Numbered from the stretch's first letter, positions 1 to 6,081 are shown. The stretch is DNA of 8,446 nucleotides from Candidatus Poribacteria bacterium (GCA_011334435.1 DTPJ01000371.1:1-8446), one strand, 5' to 3'. Numbers and translations are program-made. The notes: generated by a model from the sequence alone, not told the origin.

Positions 1-12
1 AGCATCTCATGA

Positions 13-88
13 AGATTCTTCGCTGACGCTCAGAATGACATTTGATAAGCCTTTGTCATTCTGAGGGAACGAAGTGACCGAAGAATCT
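13..88. repeat. Imperfect inverted repeat (dispersed hairpin element) downstream of metF
   Basis: The inner arms 29-40 and 54-65 are perfectly complementary over 12 bp, around a 13-nt loop. The outer arms 13-22 and 79-88 are perfectly complementary over 10 bp. Between them lies an asymmetric bulge of 6 nt on the left (23-28) and 13 nt on the right (66-78). From memory, the words GATTCTTCG and CTCAGAATGAC recur as dispersed hairpins in many environmental bacterial genomes; I did not search for them. It lies beyond the metF stop and could fold in the transcript and serve as the operon end, but there is no clear U-tract. The rest of this 164-bp stretch holds only a weak hairpin (107-112 with 122-127) and no gene I can support. 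Confidence 0.75.
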
Positions 89-164
89 CAAAACCAATCT
101 TCACTTAAATCCCTCCACTCAGGATTTGTTGATTCAATTAAGTCAATATGATAAAAAAGACAAT

Positions 165-1055
165 TTATAGCCCTGCTGATGAGAGAATGTCAGGCACCAA
201 ATCTTCTTTTCCGATCGCCATAATGTGGACGCCATCACAAATTTTATCGTCTTTAATCTCCTTGATCATGCGTCCTGCTATTTCAATGCCCTTCTGTAAA
301 GCCAATCCCTTTCCTTTTGGGACAGCGGATAACTCGTCAATCAACTCTTGAGGGACGAAGACTCCAGGGACATTTGCGTTCATGTATTTTGCCATACCAG
401 CAGAAGTCAAAAGCACAATTCCCGCCAATATTTTGACGTTGAATTGGCGAGCAAACTTCATAAACTCCCTAAATTTTACCAGATCATATATAGCTTGTGT
501 TTGGAAAAACTCGGCGCCTGCCTCAATTTTTTTCTCAAATTTTATCAATTGAGGTTCAATTGGGTCTGCTTCTGGCGTAACAGTTGCCCCAACGCAGAAT
601 TCAACAGCACCGTCAAGATCATTTCCGCCCATGTCTTTGCCTGTCTCTAATTGACGAACCATCTTTATAATCTGAACAGAGTCCAAATCAAAGACAGCCT
701 TTGCTTGCTTATGGTCACCAACTCTTATAGAGTCCCCAGTAAGACAGACGACGTTTTGAACGCCTCTTGTATATGCTGCGAGCAAATCGGATTGAAGAGC
801 TAATCTATTTCTATCTCTGCCGGTCATTTGAAGGACAGGTTCACCGCCCCTTTCCTTGATCAGGAATGTTGTAGCAAGAGAAGGATAACGCATAACAGAA
901 CTCTGATTATCAGTTGCATTAAGGGCATCTACTTTGTCTTTAAGTAGATCAATATGATGAAGCATAGTCTCTATATTCGTCCCTTTTGGGGGACCAACTT
1001 CAGCAGTTATGACAAATTTGCCAGATTTCAGGACTTCTTTCAGAGGGGTAGCCAT
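165..1055 (-). CDS. metF: Methylenetetrahydrofolate reductase, catalytic subunit MetF
   Basis: This flavoprotein reduces 5,10-methylene-THF to 5-methyl-THF, the last reduction of the methyl branch of the Wood-Ljungdahl pathway. At 296 aa it is a single TIM-barrel domain of normal prokaryotic length with no eukaryotic-type regulatory extension. Visible landmarks are AEVGPPKG (residues 18-25) with E19 at the catalytic glutamate position, LTGDS (105-109) with D108 matching the FAD-contacting Asp of E. coli MetF, TQAIYD (186-191) with Q187 at the folate-binding Gln, and GVHIMAIGKED near the C terminus. The ATG overlaps the metV stop as TAATG, and AAGGAG (1066-1071) lies 10 nt upstream, so the start is well supported. 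The partner MetV immediately upstream marks it as the iron-sulfur-linked MetVF type of acetogens rather than a stand-alone NADH-using MetF. It is the last gene of the run. Confidence 0.95.
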   Translation of the reverse strand: MATPLKEVLKSGKFVITAEVGPPKGTNIETMLHHIDLLKDKVDALNATDNQSSVMRYPSLATTFLIKERGGEPVLQMTGRDRNRLALQSDLLAAYTRGVQNVVCLTGDSIRVGDHKQAKAVFDLDSVQIIKMVRQLETGKDMGGNDLDGAVEFCVGATVTPEADPIEPQLIKFEKKIEAGAEFFQTQAIYDLVKFREFMKFARQFNVKILAGIVLLTSAGMAKYMNANVPGVFVPQELIDELSAVPKGKGLALQKGIEIAGRMIKEIKDDKICDGVHIMAIGKEDLVPDILSSAGL

Positions 1056-1723
1056 TACTTATTAACTCCTTCCGTTTCAATCAAAATTTTTCCGGGTCTT
1101 GCGACTTTCTGATAGTTTCTAGGTGAGCGATATTTCCTCATCTCATCTATCTTTCCAAGTTTTTCCAAACGTTTATATATCAAAGTCCAAGCACAGTCTC
1201 TTTCGGGGTCTTCTTCACATTTGCCCTTATTTGTTCCTCCGCAGGGACCGTTTAATAGCCCTTTTGCACACATGGTAACAGGACAAATCCCCCCAGTGAC
1301 CGCCAAGACGCAATCTCCGCATTGTTGACATATCTCTGCGAATATTCCTGATTCGCCTCCACCTTTTCCGACAAAGAGTGTATTCAATGCTGGATATACT
1401 GGTCTTTCGTCTTCAAAAGAAGCTACTGTCTGTGTTCCGAACGCACAAGCCATTACAAGTATGGCATCCGCATTTTTTATCCTTTCGGAATCTTCGCGCA
1501 TCGCATCAGCAGTCAAATCATCGCAAGCTGTTGGCATAACTATCCAGCCAACAACATTCTTCCCAAGCGATTCTAACTTTTCTTTCATACTCAGAACCTC
1601 TGCTTTGCCCCCAGTATGACACATAGTAGCACATGTTCCACAACCTATTATGTATATATTCTTATCTTTTTCTATACACTCTAATATTTCCTCAAAAGGT
1701 TTTTGTTCAGTTATAGTTTTCAT
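1055..1723 (-). CDS. metV: MetV, iron-sulfur/zinc partner subunit of methylenetetrahydrofolate reductase (MTHFR_C family)
   Basis: MetV is the cysteine-rich partner that passes electrons to the MetF flavin in acetogen methylene-THF reductases. The 222-aa protein has an N-terminal part with GCGTCATMCHTGG (27-39; C28, C31, C35) and further cysteines C67 and C93. The C-terminal part has CQQCGDC (132-138), C147, C152, GPCGG with C161, then C169 and C177. This spacing is typical of the MTHFR C-terminal-type domain, which binds Fe-S clusters and zinc. The ending, with a Lys/Arg-rich KYRSPRNYQKVARPGK segment, is also characteristic. GGAG (1732-1735) sits 8 nt from the ATG and overlaps the stop region of the upstream nuclease gene, only 13 nt away. 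Its stop overlaps the metF start by one base, so MetV and MetF are probably made in balanced amounts. The electron donor is most likely the NuoEF/HoxU-like module encoded upstream. Confidence 0.93.
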   Translation of the reverse strand: MKTITEQKPFEEILECIEKDKNIYIIGCGTCATMCHTGGKAEVLSMKEKLESLGKNVVGWIVMPTACDDLTADAMREDSERIKNADAILVMACAFGTQTVASFEDERPVYPALNTLFVGKGGGESGIFAEICQQCGDCVLAVTGGICPVTMCAKGLLNGPCGGTNKGKCEEDPERDCAWTLIYKRLEKLGKIDEMRKYRSPRNYQKVARPGKILIETEGVNK

Positions 1724-1736
1724 AAATTACACTCCG

Positions 1737-2093
1737 TTAGTTTACGAGTTTTTCTATATCCTCTATTTTATCGGTTATTTTAAGGGCTTCCATGATTACT
1801 TCAAGTTTTTCAATTGATTCAATTTTAAGAATCTTTTCTAATAAAGCTAATCCTTCAGTTCCAAATTTTACTTCTAAAATCAAAGATATAGCTTCTCTTA
1901 GCCCTTCTATTTTGCCTTGTTGTAACCCTTGTTGTAATCCTTGTTGTAACCCTTGTTGTAATCCTTGTTGTAACCCTTGTTGTAATCCCTTCTGTAATGC
2001 TTTTTTTTCATTTTCTTCTATTAAATCTCTTGATATTTTTTTGCCAATTTCTATACCTTCTTCTATTAAAGCCTGAGCCATTGTCTTCCCCAT
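1737..2093 (-). CDS. Putative internally initiated C-terminal Rpn fragment (intragenic antitoxin candidate)
   Basis: M277 of the upstream-initiated nuclease is an in-frame ATG (2093-2091) preceded by a perfect AGGAGG at 2102-2107 with 8-nt spacing. This is far better than anything before the full-length start. Initiation here would give a 118-aa protein lacking the nuclease core. It would contain the helix MGKTMAQALIEEGIEIGKK, the six- to seven-copy LQQG tail and the terminal helical domain. In E. coli Rpn genes, in-frame internal starts are known to produce small C-terminal proteins that block the toxic full-length nuclease, so this product is a candidate antitoxin. The start site is directly visible; the function is inferred by analogy. 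Confidence 0.6.
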   Translation of the reverse strand: MGKTMAQALIEEGIEIGKKISRDLIEENEKKALQKGLQQGLQQGLQQGLQQGLQQGLQQGKIEGLREAISLILEVKFGTEGLALLEKILKIESIEKLEVIMEALKITDKIEDIEKLVN

Positions 2094-2921
2094 ATTTTTA
2101 ACCTCCTCTCGCCGTATCTTATCTTCAATTTTTGATTGAACTACACTAAAAAGCTTCTTATGTTCATCTCTGTTGCGACGGTGAGTTATAAATGCTATGA
2201 GAAAAAACATAAGTTTTTCCCAATTTGACCTTTTATCTAACGTTGTTTTTTCCAAATTCTCAATAGCAAGTCGCAATTCTTCTACAAATTCCGTTTCGCT
2301 TATATTTTCTTTTTGGATAACATATAATATCCATCCAAAAGGGTCATTCACAGATGCAACCCGCTCCAATGAAACATCTTTAAGATTTAGAAATAAAATC
2401 TCATGATTAGGAATAAAACGCTCCAAAATTGACGGCAGATCAACTAATTGTTTCATATTTAAGGGCTTATTCCAATTTCGGTTCCCTGTATAAAAAACTA
2501 CTGGCAATACAGGACGAAATCGCCAATCACGTATCGGAACATTATCATCTTGCCACTCTCTACGTTGTCTGTCCCAGATCTGCGTTATGTAGGATAATAT
2601 GCGAAACGGCATTGTCGGATCGATCGTGGACTGATGCTCTATCAAGATATATATAATAACTTCTCTGTCAGATTTTCCGGTGAAATCCAAAAATGGAGCG
2701 AGAAATAAGAGATCAGTTTCAAGTTTTTTAAAGTTATCAAGAATAAAGGTTTGATCAATTCTTTTAAGATTTCTATAATCTATTCGGTTTGCTATCTCTA
2801 TATCAGTTATTAACAACAACCCCCGAACATTATCAGGAGTTTCCAATAACCATTTAATTGAACGATCTGGGAACTCTCGTATTAGTGATAGCAATTCATC
2901 TTTTTGAATGTCTTCAAGCAT
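1737..2921 (-). CDS. Rpn-family (YhgA-like, Transposase_31-type) PD-(D/E)XK nuclease with QQGL repeat tail
   Basis: This 394-aa protein resembles the YhgA/Rpn recombination-promoting nuclease family, long annotated as putative transposases and shown in E. coli to be DNA endonucleases linked to phage defence. The nuclease core has D70 in LETDLLFLAPF and the E-x-Q of YILIEHQS (E95, Q97), followed by the family-typical MPFRILSYITQIW (104-116) and RPVLPVVFYTG (136-146). The middle is mostly helical. Residues 310-336 form a (LQQG)n tail, then a short helical C-terminal domain. The start overlaps the nuoF stop by one base (TAATG). I see no good Shine-Dalgarno, only a weak ATGAGA, so translation probably depends on coupling to nuoF. 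A strong ribosome site exists instead inside the gene before M277 (see the separate entry). No terminal inverted repeats or target duplications are visible, so I do not call it an insertion sequence. Its place between nuoF and metV is unexpected. Confidence 0.85.
   Translation of the reverse strand: MLEDIQKDELLSLIREFPDRSIKWLLETPDNVRGLLLITDIEIANRIDYRNLKRIDQTFILDNFKKLETDLLFLAPFLDFTGKSDREVIIYILIEHQSTIDPTMPFRILSYITQIWDRQRREWQDDNVPIRDWRFRPVLPVVFYTGNRNWNKPLNMKQLVDLPSILERFIPNHEILFLNLKDVSLERVASVNDPFGWILYVIQKENISETEFVEELRLAIENLEKTTLDKRSNWEKLMFFLIAFITHRRNRDEHKKLFSVVQSKIEDKIRREEVKNMGKTMAQALIEEGIEIGKKISRDLIEENEKKALQKGLQQGLQQGLQQGLQQGLQQGLQQGKIEGLREAISLILEVKFGTEGLALLEKILKIESIEKLEVIMEALKITDKIEDIEKLVN
1915..1998 (-). 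repeat. 12-bp in-frame tandem repeat encoding (LQQG)n, with 24-bp higher-order period
   Basis: Six near-identical 12-bp units run from 1915 to 1986, with a degenerate seventh (three mismatches) at 1987-1998. In coding sense each unit is TTACAACAAGGR. The last base alternates strictly between G and A from unit to unit, so the true duplication unit is 24 bp. Because the unit is a multiple of three, copy-number change would lengthen or shorten the Leu-Gln-Gln-Gly tail without a frameshift. The repeat lies inside both the full-length nuclease and the predicted internal product. Confidence 0.95.
2102..2107 (-). promoter_or_regulatory. Internal Shine-Dalgarno AGGAGG in the first Rpn-type gene
   Basis: AGGAGG is encoded within the Glu-Glu-Val codons GAG GAG GTT (residues 272-274) and lies 8 nt before the in-frame ATG for M277. 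The surrounding AAAAAT spacer is A/T-rich and should be open. It is among the strongest ribosome sites in the window. Confidence 0.75.
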
Positions 2922-4111
2922 TATCGTATTCTCATTTCATATTCACTTAGATAATATTTTAATGTATCCATCAGAGAATTTGGCGCTGCTTGTCCAAGAC
3001 CACAAAGCGACGACAACATCATAGTTTCTGATAAATCTTCAAGGGCTTTAATATCTCTTGGTTTAGCTCTATGTTCTGCAAAGCGAGTTATAATTTCAAG
3101 CATTCTTTTTGTCCCTTCTCTGCATGGGAAACATTTTCCGCATGATTCCTCTTCAAAGAATTCAGCATTCATACGCACAATTTCAATGACATCTCTGGTT
3201 GAATTAAACACCATAACTCCGCCAGCACCAAGAACTGTTTCAAAAGATAATGGAGTATCTATATTCTCATAAGGGACAATTCTGCCCGATGCCCCACCGA
3301 TCTGCACCATTTTTACGTCTTTGGCTTGTGCAAGTCCTTCTACTAACTCTCTTAATGGACTTCCCATAACGAGTTCATAAACCCCAACCTTTTCTACATC
3401 TCCACATATAGAGAAAACCTTAGTGCCTTTGCTTCTATCAGTTCCCATATTACTGAACCAATCGGCACTTTCAGTCATAATGCGTGGAATATTCATCAAA
3501 GTCTCAACATTATCTATGACTGTTGGCTTTTTCCAAAGTCCCTCAGTTGGAGGAAATGGAGGACGATAACGGACTTCGCCTCGCTTGCCTTCTATTGATT
3601 CTATTAATGCAGATTCCTCACCGCAGATATAAGCACCCGCACCCTCAAATATTTCTATTTCAACATCTGCTTTTTTCAGATATTCACTTGACTGATCTAT
3701 AGCATTTTGCAGAACACCGATAAGAAAATTATATTCTGCCCTCAAATATATATATGCCTTCTTTGCTCCCACAGCATAACAGGCTATTGTAACTCCTTCA
3801 ATCAAAGAGAATGGATCATTTTCAATCATATATCGGTCTTTGAATGTCCCAACTTCACCTTCGTCAGCATTGCAGATGACATACTTTTCATCGCTTACAG
3901 ACTTATTAGTCATCTCCCATTTTATCCCTGTTGGGAATCCTGCCCCGCCTCTACCACGAAGACCTGATCTCTTGATCTCCTCTATGACATCTGTTGGCGT
4001 CATTTTAATTGCATTTTCTAACGCTTTAAAGCCATCGTTTTCTATATAGCTTTCCAAACTTATGGGATTAACTATTCCGCAGTTTTTAAGAACTACTCGT
4101 TTTTCTGGCAT
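2921..4111 (-). CDS. nuoF: NuoF-like NADH-oxidising flavoprotein subunit (FMN, 4Fe-4S)
   Basis: This subunit binds NADH and FMN and feeds electrons into Fe-S clusters, as in complex I NuoF and the HoxF/HydB diaphorases. Landmarks in the 396 aa are the glycine-rich GRGGAGFP (53-60), NADEGEVGTFKDR (81-93), GAGAYICGEESALIESIEG (157-175), and the N3-type 4Fe-4S ligands C324, C327 and C330 (SCGKCFPCREGTKRM) with C370 (SSLCGLGQ). It has neither the N-terminal thioredoxin-like domain of HoxF/HydB nor the C-terminal ferredoxin extension of HydB, so it is the minimal NuoF form. A separate NuoE is encoded just upstream, 28 nt away. GGAG (4120-4123), 8 nt before the ATG, supports the start. The stop overlaps the downstream nuclease gene as TAATG. 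Beyond that gene come metV and metF, so I infer that it supplies NADH electrons to MetVF. A role with an unseen hydrogenase or formate dehydrogenase remains possible. Confidence 0.92.
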   Translation of the reverse strand: MPEKRVVLKNCGIVNPISLESYIENDGFKALENAIKMTPTDVIEEIKRSGLRGRGGAGFPTGIKWEMTNKSVSDEKYVICNADEGEVGTFKDRYMIENDPFSLIEGVTIACYAVGAKKAYIYLRAEYNFLIGVLQNAIDQSSEYLKKADVEIEIFEGAGAYICGEESALIESIEGKRGEVRYRPPFPPTEGLWKKPTVIDNVETLMNIPRIMTESADWFSNMGTDRSKGTKVFSICGDVEKVGVYELVMGSPLRELVEGLAQAKDVKMVQIGGASGRIVPYENIDTPLSFETVLGAGGVMVFNSTRDVIEIVRMNAEFFEEESCGKCFPCREGTKRMLEIITRFAEHRAKPRDIKALEDLSETMMLSSLCGLGQAAPNSLMDTLKYYLSEYEMRIR

Positions 4112-4139
4112 GAGATTATCTCCAAATTAAAACTGTAAA

Positions 4140-4586
4140 TTATTTATACTCGTCTAATATCTGAGCAATTTTCCCAGGTGTCAGATTACCATATCTTTTC
4201 TTATTTATCATCATCGCTGGAGCAATGTCACAAGCCCCAATGCAGTTAGTCAGATGAAAAGAGAATTTTTTATCAGCAGTTATCTCTCCCGGTTTAATGC
4301 CAAGCTCTTTTTCAATAGCTTTAATCACAACATCGCAACTTTTCATAAAACATGGAATACTTTTGCATATTCTTATTACATTTTTGCCGATCGGTTCTGT
4401 TGAGAGAAAAGAATAGAAAGACGCTATTTCATAAACATCGCTGAAAGAAACTCCAACCGACTTGGCAATGTCCATCATAACATCTTTTGATAGATCAATG
4501 CGGTTATCCTGAACCTCTTTGAGTATGGAGATCAGATTTCCGTTTTTATGATGAGCTAAAATTTCTCGGACAACATTGTTCACCAT
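4140..4586 (-). CDS. nuoE: NuoE/HoxE-like thioredoxin-fold 2Fe-2S subunit
   Basis: This is the 24-kDa-type subunit that carries the N1a-like 2Fe-2S cluster next to the FMN of NuoF. The 148-aa protein has the helical N-terminal half with YEIASFYSFLSTEPIGKN (52-69) and then the thioredoxin-like half. The cluster ligands are C74 and C79 (CKSIPC) and C115 and C119 (CIGAC), with an extra C84. The length is at the short end of the family (around 150-165 aa). AAGGAG (4591-4596) overlaps the stop codon of the upstream hoxU-like gene and lies only 4 nt from the ATG. This is tight but leaves no better start, and it suggests coupled translation. The genes are separated by 8 nt. It almost certainly forms a heterotrimer with its two neighbours. 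Confidence 0.92.
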   Translation of the reverse strand: MVNNVVREILAHHKNGNLISILKEVQDNRIDLSKDVMMDIAKSVGVSFSDVYEIASFYSFLSTEPIGKNVIRICKSIPCFMKSCDVVIKAIEKELGIKPGEITADKKFSFHLTNCIGACDIAPAMMINKKRYGNLTPGKIAQILDEYK

Positions 4587-4594
4587 TTATCTCC

Positions 4595-5266
4595 TTAACC
4601 TTTTATGTAAAGTGGCTTTCGGTTTCTTTTAGTTGGTAATATTTCGCCTTTTTTTGATAACGCCCCAACTGGGCATGCGTCAAGGCACACTTCGCAGATT
4701 ATCTCGTTTATCTCTTGATCTGGACTTGATACGATATTAGACTCAAAACCTCTACTGCCAATGCCAAAATAACTGACCTTTCCTTTTTCTCGCGAAGCTT
4801 TTATGCAACGTCTGCAAAGGATACATTTAGATAAGTCTCTGACAAGATATGGGTTTTCGTCATCTATTGGGTAGAAATGCCTTTGTCCGCTATATCTTGT
4901 TAATCCTACATCTAAATCAGCTGCAATCTTTCGCAATTCACAGAGATTAGCTTTGTCACACATTAGACAGTTATCTGAATGGTTAGCTAAAAGAAGTTCT
5001 ATAATAACTCGTCTGGCTTTCAATACCTTCGGAGAATGAGTTTGTATATCCATATCTGGTTGGATCGGAGTATGGCAAGAAGCGACGAGAGTCCTTGAAT
5101 TTTTTACTTCAACAACACACATCCTGCACGAACCTGTTGGTGATAACCCTTCCATATAACAAAGCGTTGGAATGTCTATACCATTTTCTTTCGCAAGCTG
5201 AAGTATAGTCATTCCTTTTGTCCCACTAACAGGTGAACCATTTAATATCACATTTATTTTATCCAT
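4595..5266 (-). CDS. hoxU: HoxU/NuoG-N-terminal-like iron-sulfur subunit
   Basis: This 223-aa subunit relays electrons from the NuoE/NuoF pair to a partner enzyme. Domains in order: a plant-type 2Fe-2S ferredoxin domain (ligands C36, C47, C50, C64), the NuoG-type His-Cys 4Fe-4S site (H96, C100, C103, C109), and a ferredoxin-like C-terminal domain with CILCRRC (C148, C151, C154) and CEVCLDACPVGAL (C191, C194, C198). It stops about where HoxU proteins stop and lacks the large NuoG molybdopterin-like part. The distal cluster of HoxU seems to have lost ligands: S158 replaces the fourth Cys of the first motif and E188 replaces the first Cys of the second. The pattern therefore resembles the single N4 cluster of complex I. 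AAGGA (5274-5278), 7 nt from the ATG, supports the start. It is the first gene after the 154-bp gap and may head a transcript with nuoE, nuoF, rpn, metV and metF. Confidence 0.9.
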   Translation of the reverse strand: MDKINVILNGSPVSGTKGMTILQLAKENGIDIPTLCYMEGLSPTGSCRMCVVEVKNSRTLVASCHTPIQPDMDIQTHSPKVLKARRVIIELLLANHSDNCLMCDKANLCELRKIAADLDVGLTRYSGQRHFYPIDDENPYLVRDLSKCILCRRCIKASREKGKVSYFGIGSRGFESNIVSSPDQEINEIICEVCLDACPVGALSKKGEILPTKRNRKPLYIKG

Positions 5267-5299
5267 ACGTATATCCTTTTAGAGAAATAATAACGGGTT

Positions 5300-5382
5300 T
5301 AGCCACAGAAATTCACTGAATAACGCAAAACATCACTGCTTTTTCAGTATTTTTTGTGAAATTCTATGTGATTTAGTGGCTA
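5300..5382. repeat. 83-bp imperfect inverted repeat in the gap upstream of hoxU
   Basis: The ends are a perfect 7-bp inverted pair, TAGCCAC (5300-5306) and GTGGCTA (5376-5382). Inside are GAAATTCAC (5308-5316) against GTGAAATTC (5356-5364), with one mismatch, and ACTGAA (5315-5320) against TTCAGT (5343-5348). Together these could fold into a long, interrupted hairpin. It occupies most of the only long intergenic gap between the iscU/zinc-ribbon pair and hoxU. The form is that of a small non-coding dispersed repeat or a MITE-like remnant. No transposase gene or target duplication is visible. The remaining gap sequence is AT-rich and probably carries the hoxU promoter, but I cannot point to convincing -35/-10 boxes. 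Confidence 0.7.
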
Positions 5383-5420
5383 ATTGATGCGAAAAATTTC
5401 TTTATCAATCTGTCTTCTCC

Positions 5421-5624
5421 TCAATCACATTTTAGCTTACTTGTCACTTTGACCTCAGCGCCGCAATTAGGGCAATGCTTAGCAGTTCTTGGGATAGCAC
5501 AACCGCATTCGCTACAAATATGTAGCCTAGTATCCTTGCCCCCACAGAAAGGAGAAGACTTTGGGTCAGGAATATCACAATATGGGCATTTGCATCGTTT
5601 TTTTGTTGTTTCATTTTTAGGCAT
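5421..5624 (-). CDS. Small double zinc-ribbon protein
   Basis: This 67-aa protein has two cysteine knuckle sets: C11, C13, C16 and C27 (PFCGGK) in the first half, and C37, C40, C51 and C54 (CSEC ... CPNC) in the second. The second half is a classic zinc-ribbon motif, ICSECGCAIPRTAKHCPNCG. A cysteine also lies next to the C terminus (C66). An upstream in-frame ATG exists at 5672, but the chosen start at 5624 has GAGGAGG (5634-5640) at 9-nt spacing and gives a normal gene overlap. It overlaps the iscU end by 8 bp, so the two are probably co-translated. The function is unknown: a zinc- or iron-binding helper, or a protein-protein adaptor. Its pairing with an Fe-S scaffold gene hints at a role in metal handling, but that is inference only. 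Confidence 0.8.
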   Translation of the reverse strand: MPKNETTKKRCKCPYCDIPDPKSSPFCGGKDTRLHICSECGCAIPRTAKHCPNCGAEVKVTSKLKCD

Positions 5625-6051
5625 GAGATTCGACCTCCTCGTCTTCATGTTCATGTTCTTCAATATCTTCAACCTGTTCGCCTCGTTTTCTTCTATAATC
5701 TATTATTGCCTTATGCAATGCATCGGCTCCTAAATTTGAACAGTGCATCTTATTTTTAGGAAGTCCATCAAGCTCTTTGGCAACCATTCTATTAGTTATT
5801 TTCATCGCCTCATCAAGCGTCTTCCCCTTAGCAAGTTCACTTACCATGCTTGACACTGCAATTGCTGCACCGCAACCAAATGTTTTAAATTTAACGTCGG
5901 CGATACGGTCATTTTCAACTTTAATTTGAAACTCCATAATATCTCCACATGTAGGATTTCCAACACGTCCTATGCCATCTGGATTCTCAAGTTCTCCTAC
6001 ATTGCGAGGATTCATAAAATGGTCCATCACTTTTTCACTATAAGCACCCAT
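5617..6051 (-). CDS. iscU: IscU/NifU N-terminal-type Fe-S cluster scaffold protein
   Basis: This protein assembles Fe-S clusters on three conserved cysteines and hands them to apoproteins. The 144-aa sequence begins YSEKVMDHFMNPRNVGE (4-20), typical of the NifU N-terminal domain. It has C35 with D37 in NPTCGD, C60 in KTFGCGAAIAVSSM, and C104 in KMHCSNLGADAL, so the full ligand set is present. The core ends near residue 127. It is followed by a short Glu/Asp/His-rich tail (EDIEEHEHEDEEVESHA) of possible metal affinity. GGAGGTG (6060-6066) lies 8 nt before the ATG. No cysteine desulfurase gene is visible in the window. The zinc-ribbon gene starts within its last codons, and the Shine-Dalgarno for that gene is written in the GAG GAG GTC codons of the tail. 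Its place among Fe-S enzyme genes suggests it helps load MetV and the HoxU/NuoEF-like subunits. Confidence 0.93.
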   Translation of the reverse strand: MGAYSEKVMDHFMNPRNVGELENPDGIGRVGNPTCGDIMEFQIKVENDRIADVKFKTFGCGAAIAVSSMVSELAKGKTLDEAMKITNRMVAKELDGLPKNKMHCSNLGADALHKAIIDYRRKRGEQVEDIEEHEHEDEEVESHA

Positions 6052-6081
6052 ATATACAACACCTCCGATATAATAAAGCCC

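Noticed and set aside
107..127. Six-bp stem downstream of metF as an intrinsic terminator
   Set aside because: The stem is short (AAATCC/GGATTT) and no U-tract follows on the coding strand.
1915..1998. Tandem repeat considered as a CRISPR array
   Set aside because: Units are 12 bp, contiguous, without spacers, and in frame inside a coding region.
1792..2076. Plus-strand open frame with a striking CCNP-repeat, cysteine-rich peptide
   Set aside because: It is the antisense reading of the LQQG tandem repeat in the Rpn-type gene; it has no supporting family match and its composition follows from the repeat.
1737..2921. Transposase of an insertion sequence
   Set aside because: Although the family is often labelled putative transposase, there are no terminal inverted repeats or target duplications, and the gene fits seamlessly between nuoF and metV; the motifs are those of a PD-(D/E)XK nuclease.
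2921..5266. Part of a full respiratory complex I operon
   Set aside because: Only NuoE-, NuoF- and short NuoG/HoxU-like subunits are present; no membrane subunits or NuoBCDI are encoded, and metV-metF follow.
5625..5672. Longer start for the zinc-ribbon protein at 5672
   Set aside because: The extra residues overlap the iscU tail, look unconserved, and the ATG at 5624 has a much better ribosome site.
5449..5733. Plus-strand 94-aa open frame with a hydrophobic segment
   Set aside because: It lies antisense to the well-supported iscU and zinc-ribbon genes and has no ribosome site or recognisable domain.
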